From positions 1 to 37,878 of the forward strand of contig NZ_JAOTBG010000009.1 of the NCBI RefSeq assembly GCF_025628805.1: a stretch of 37,878 bases of DNA, in the 5' to 3' direction. The stretch's first letter is position 1, and each line of letters starts with the position of its first letter. Below are positions 34,770 to 37,878 of the stretch, piece after piece. The translations under genes and the position numbers were made by a program. The stretch is from Anaplasma capra (GTDB lineage Bacteria; Pseudomonadota; Alphaproteobacteria; Rickettsiales; Anaplasmataceae). The notes below the pieces were generated by a model that saw only the letters and a program-made list of their open reading frames with translations, did no database searches and was not told the DNA's origin.

Positions 34770-35801
34770 ATGAATAGATACTCAGATTCCGGTGTAAATA
34801 TCGGCCTGGCTAGCAAGCTTGTTGAGGCAATAAAGCCGCTCGCATCATCTACTGCGAACCACGGCGTGATATCAGGCATAGGCGGCTTCGGCGCGTTGTA
34901 TGACCCTTTCTCTGGCAACAGAAAGTACGGCTCACCAGTTCTGGTCTCGTCCACAGATGGTGTCGGCACCAAGCTGCTTGTGGCACAGGAGACAAAAAAT
35001 CACAGGTCCGTGGGCATAGACTTAGTTGCCATGTGTGTAAACGACGTTCTAGTTCAGGGTGCCAAACCCATGTTTTTCCTGGATTATTTCGCCACTGGTA
35101 GCCTTGATCACGACACTGCGTTAGAGATAGTCTCGGGAATTACGGAGGGGTGCGTGCGCGCGGACACGGCACTTGTCGGTGGAGAAACTGCGGAGATGCC
35201 TGGCATGTATCCCGCCGGCAGCTATGACCTAGCAGGATTCTCTGTCGGAATAGTGGAAAGAAGTGAGATACTGCCACGTATTGACCAGGTATGTGCTGGA
35301 GATATAATCGTAGGGCTAGCTTCTTCCGGGCCACATTCGAACGGCTTCTCGTTGATCAGAAAAGTGCTTAAGGACCGCGATATTTCTTACGGCAGCCCAT
35401 GTCCCTTTGCTGACGGCGCCACCTGGGCAGACGTGTTGCTCGAGCCCACTAGAATATACGTGGGTTCTGTGTTACCGGTGTTGCATATGACAAAGGCCGC
35501 GGCCCATATTACCGGCGGGGGGCTGATACACAATATACCTAGAGTCCTACCCAAACATCTTGCCGCAGACATCCGGCTTGGGACCTGGAAACAACACAGA
35601 ATATTCACGTGGCTGGAGCAAGAGGCAAAAATCCCGAAAACAGAGATGTTTGCGACCTTTAACTGCGGACTCGGCATGATACTAATAACATCCGAAGACA
35701 AATCAGTCGAGGTTCAACGAGCATTGAAAAAGAATGGCGAGGACGCACGTATTATCGGAAGCATAGTACCGCGTGAGTCTCACAGTGTGGTACTAAACTG
35801 A
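34770..35801 (+). CDS. purM: Phosphoribosylformylglycinamidine cyclo-ligase
   Basis: PurM closes the imidazole ring of FGAM to give AIR, the step after PurL. The 343-residue protein starts at ATG 34770. It has the family blocks YSDSGVNIG, the glycine-rich GVISGIGGFGALYD, STDGVGTKLL, GIDLVAMCVNDVLVQGAKPMFFLDYFA, GGETAEMPGMY and ITGGGLIHNIPRVLP. Length is normal. The AT-rich spacer upstream is shared with the divergent chpT. Its 3' end overlaps the end of xerC by 9 bp, tail to tail, a compact arrangement. Confidence 0.96.
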   Translation: MNRYSDSGVNIGLASKLVEAIKPLASSTANHGVISGIGGFGALYDPFSGNRKYGSPVLVSSTDGVGTKLLVAQETKNHRSVGIDLVAMCVNDVLVQGAKPMFFLDYFATGSLDHDTALEIVSGITEGCVRADTALVGGETAEMPGMYPAGSYDLAGFSVGIVERSEILPRIDQVCAGDIIVGLASSGPHSNGFSLIRKVLKDRDISYGSPCPFADGATWADVLLEPTRIYVGSVLPVLHMTKAAAHITGGGLIHNIPRVLPKHLAADIRLGTWKQHRIFTWLEQEAKIPKTEMFATFNCGLGMILITSEDKSVEVQRALKKNGEDARIIGSIVPRESHSVVLN

Positions 35802-36731
35802 GCCATTCTTTTTTGCAGTTTGTGGATGAAATCCCCGATAATTTTCTATTACGCTGTTATAGTCCAAATGGGTGTAGATTTGCGTAGTAGACATGCTCGC
35901 GTGCCCTAGCAATTCTTGCACTATCCTTATGTCAGCACCACCTAAAAACAGATGAGTGGCAAAGCTGTGTCTAAGCGCATGAGGGGTCGTCGTTTCTGGC
36001 AACCCAATACGCCTACGCAATTCCCTCATCCTGCGTGCAAAGTATGTTCTAGACAGCCTTCTGCCTTGTAACCCAACAAAAACGTATTCATCACTGGACA
36101 TGCCACACACCTTGTGATGGGGGCAGCTTCCTACATATTCATCAATAGCATGTCTGACCCACGATAAAACAGGGACAATTCTCTCTCTGGACCCCTTACC
36201 CAATACACGCAATCCATCTTGTTCTAGATCACGGAATGTCACATTCACCGCTTCGCTTATTCTCAGGCCGCAACCATACAACAGTGCTGATACCGCCAGG
36301 TCTCTTTTGTACGTCCAGTGAGAGTCCTCGGGTTCCTTAATGATCTGACGAACTTGTGATTCCTCCAAAACCCTAGGCAAACTCTTGCGCATGATAGGTT
36401 TAGCAATATTAAAAACTGCTGGGCTTTTGATGCCCAGTCTGCGGTGTAAGTAACGAAAAAAGCTTCTAACAACAGAAATAGCCCTTGCATTCGATGAAGC
36501 TTGCTTTCCCTGCTTGCAACGGTCAGCCAGCCATTTTCTAAATTCCGTCAAGCGCAACTTCTGAACATCTTCGAGGCTCACAGAGCGTTCAAGGGACTCA
36601 CCACAAATGAATCGACAAAAATTCATGATATCCCTCTCATATGCCACAACAGTGTGCGCAGCATATTTCCTCTCTTCCCGTAGCCAGCGCATCCAATCGT
36701 TTACAGCAGATAGCAAATCTCCGGAATTCAT
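35793..36731 (-). CDS. xerC: Tyrosine recombinase XerC
   Basis: XerC, with XerD, resolves chromosome dimers at dif during division. The 312-residue protein starts at ATG 36731. It has an N-terminal SAM-like core-binding domain (residues 1-100) and a catalytic domain with Arg157 (GCGLRISE), Lys179 (LGKGSRE), His251 and Arg254 (HALRHSF), His277 (LLGHAS) and Tyr286 (TQIYTHLD), all present. HASMSTTQIYTHLD is more like XerC than XerD. Although integrases share this fold, no phage or mobile genes are nearby, so a housekeeping role fits best. It overlaps purM tail to tail. Confidence 0.92.
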   Translation of the reverse strand: MNSGDLLSAVNDWMRWLREERKYAAHTVVAYERDIMNFCRFICGESLERSVSLEDVQKLRLTEFRKWLADRCKQGKQASSNARAISVVRSFFRYLHRRLGIKSPAVFNIAKPIMRKSLPRVLEESQVRQIIKEPEDSHWTYKRDLAVSALLYGCGLRISEAVNVTFRDLEQDGLRVLGKGSRERIVPVLSWVRHAIDEYVGSCPHHKVCGMSSDEYVFVGLQGRRLSRTYFARRMRELRRRIGLPETTTPHALRHSFATHLFLGGADIRIVQELLGHASMSTTQIYTHLDYNSVIENYRGFHPQTAKKNGSV

Positions 36732-36932
36732 CGTAAGCCCAGCCCTCCAACGTGCAGATGCTATTCCACGCTAAACATAAAACACAAGCTTTTTTATATG
36801 CGTACAACTGCTTAAAAATGTGTTCGCAACCCTCGCTGTACCCCTGCACAGCACACAAAACGCCTAACTAGCTGTGAACCCGTTGATCCATAAATCACAG
36901 TTTCCTATCTAGTTACTGCTGTACGTTTTATG

Positions 36933-36961
36933 TTGATAAATCGCGCACTAGGCTATACCAT
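36933..36961 (+). promoter_or_regulatory. Putative gpsA promoter
   Basis: TTGATA (36933-36938), 17 nt, TACCAT (36956-36961). The predicted start near 36968 leaves only about 20 nt before GTG 36989. A second candidate, TTGATC-17 nt-TATCTA (36883-36911), lies further upstream. Confidence 0.5.
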
Positions 36962-36988
36962 GCCTGGCACGTGTTTTTGAAGATTGAA

Positions 36989-37878
36989 GTGCAAGTTGCT
37001 ATTCTTGGAGCTGGCGCATTCGGCACCGCGTTGTCTATCGCGCTGTGTAAGTCGGGCAAAAAGGTGTGTCTTTGGAGTCGAAACGAGCGGGTCGTAGAGT
37101 CTCTGCACACTAGTGGGGAAAATTCTGCGTACCTGCCTGGGTTCAAGGTGCCTCAGGAAGTGTCTGTGCACTCCAGAATGGATACTGCATCTCTGAACTC
37201 AACTGTGGCAATGCTGTGCGTACCAGCGCAAGAGCTTCGCAACTTGTGTAGCGCCATGGCGGAGGCTCAGGTCTTGCAGCCAAACATACCTTTGTTGGTG
37301 TGCAGTAAAGGAATAGAAAACTCCTCGCTCAAATTCCCTAGCGAGGTGGTCACGGAGATATTTCGACATAATCCCGTGTTTATCCTTTCAGGTCCCGCGC
37401 TGGCAAAAGAGCTCGCATCCGGATTACCATGCGCTATGGTACTGGCGGGCAAGGACACAGAAACTGCAAGTATGCTTGCATCGCAACTTAGCAATTCGAC
37501 CTTTTCAGTGGTCCACAGCGGTGATCATGTGGGGGTACAGATTGGCGCAGTTATGAAAAATATTATAGCCATAGCATCCGGTATAGTCGCAGGAATGGGC
37601 TTGGGACATAATGCATCTGCAATTGTGATGGTGCAGGGCATGGCTGAGATAAAGTCGGTATGTGAGGCAAAGGCGGGCTATGCGGATATGGATACCATAA
37701 CCGGTCTCGCATGCTTGGGGGATTTAGTGCTGACGTGCACTGCGCCGAGTTCACGCAATATGTCTTTCGGTATGTCCATAGGGAGGGCGGGCTACGCAAA
37801 TGCCCCCAATCAGAAAGAACCGGTGTTGGTAGAGGGCGCAGAGAGTGTCGGAGCATTGGTAAACATGGGCAGAAGACT
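36989..37878 (+). CDS. gpsA: Glycerol-3-phosphate dehydrogenase [NAD(P)+], 3' end outside the window
   Basis: GpsA reduces dihydroxyacetone phosphate to sn-glycerol-3-phosphate, the backbone of phospholipids. GTG 36989 gives MQVAILGAGAFGTAL, the N-terminal length seen in relatives; in-frame TTG 36977 and GTG 36971 are alternatives. Visible motifs are the dinucleotide-binding GAGAFG, VCSKGIE, FILSGPALAKELASGLPCAMV, the catalytic lysine in GAVMKNIIAIASG, and GLACLGDLVLTC. About 296 codons are present and the frame is open at the window edge, so the gene is cut by the window rather than broken. It is divergent from xerC. Confidence 0.94.
   Translation, partial: MQVAILGAGAFGTALSIALCKSGKKVCLWSRNERVVESLHTSGENSAYLPGFKVPQEVSVHSRMDTASLNSTVAMLCVPAQELRNLCSAMAEAQVLQPNIPLLVCSKGIENSSLKFPSEVVTEIFRHNPVFILSGPALAKELASGLPCAMVLAGKDTETASMLASQLSNSTFSVVHSGDHVGVQIGAVMKNIIAIASGIVAGMGLGHNASAIVMVQGMAEIKSVCEAKAGYADMDTITGLACLGDLVLTCTAPSSRNMSFGMSIGRAGYANAPNQKEPVLVEGAESVGALVNMGRR

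Noticed and set aside
34637-34972. Upstream extension of chpT
   Set aside because: It covers the chpT promoter and the purM start codon region and adds no recognisable domain.
35793-36731. xerC considered as a phage or island integrase
   Set aside because: It has a housekeeping XerC-like catalytic end, and no att repeats, tRNA or mobile genes lie nearby.

Overview
The window looks like chromosomal DNA from an Anaplasmataceae bacterium. The best fit is the higher-GC Anaplasma group (A. marginale, A. centrale, A. ovis), because base composition looks close to half G+C rather than AT-rich as in Ehrlichia or intermediate as in A. phagocytophilum. GroEL, the ChpT-type phosphotransferase, the dispersed purine genes and the small, non-operonic layout all fit this family. 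The species is inferred; no database comparison was possible. I saw no IS element, prophage, CRISPR array, tRNA or rRNA.

Layout. Bases 1-7437: a Gly/Ser-tailed unknown protein, fumC, coaB-pyrC (CoA and pyrimidine synthesis), and on the minus strand lipB-glmM (lipoate transfer, amino-sugar precursor) and radC. Bases 7438-13192: heat-shock block with groES-groEL and clpB, each behind a sigma-32-like promoter, flanking a minus-strand short-chain dehydrogenase. Bases 13308-17028: three minus-strand genes of unknown function, namely a polytopic protein built from three copies of a ~160-residue unit, a second membrane protein, and an exported intradiol-dioxygenase-fold protein with altered metal ligands. 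Bases 17029-17634: about 600 bp with no convincing gene, ending in the pepA promoter. Bases 17635-24466: pepA-purN, purQ, mnmG, glpX and a LytM-fold lipoprotein. Bases 24632-30768: a PAS_5-type protein, a ubiK-like gene overlapping bioB, the RNase P RNA gene rnpB, purL and folK. Bases 30951-37878: a BepA-like M48 protease, rsfS, a PAS plus degenerate-GGDEF protein, chpT, purM, xerC and the 5' part of gpsA.

Functionally the window is a metabolic core of an obligate intracellular alphaproteobacterium. It holds four purine genes (purN, purQ, purL, purM), pyrC, and cofactor genes (coaB, lipB, bioB, folK and a UbiK-like protein), together with chaperones. Genes are mostly single units or pairs, and several neighbouring units are convergent or divergent, with short spacers containing hairpins or recognisable promoters.

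The most interesting points are: (1) a PAS protein whose GGDEF motif is degraded to GGRQF while an RxxD sequence sits exactly five residues upstream, next to chpT, which recalls the Caulobacter c-di-GMP receptor PopA; (2) the threefold-repeat membrane protein; (3) the exported dioxygenase-fold protein with two of four iron ligands changed; (4) an 11-G tract next to a 12-bp alternating purine-pyrimidine palindrome in the lipB leader; (5) two recurring -10 hexamers, TAGAAT and TACCAT, in many of the promoters I can pick out.
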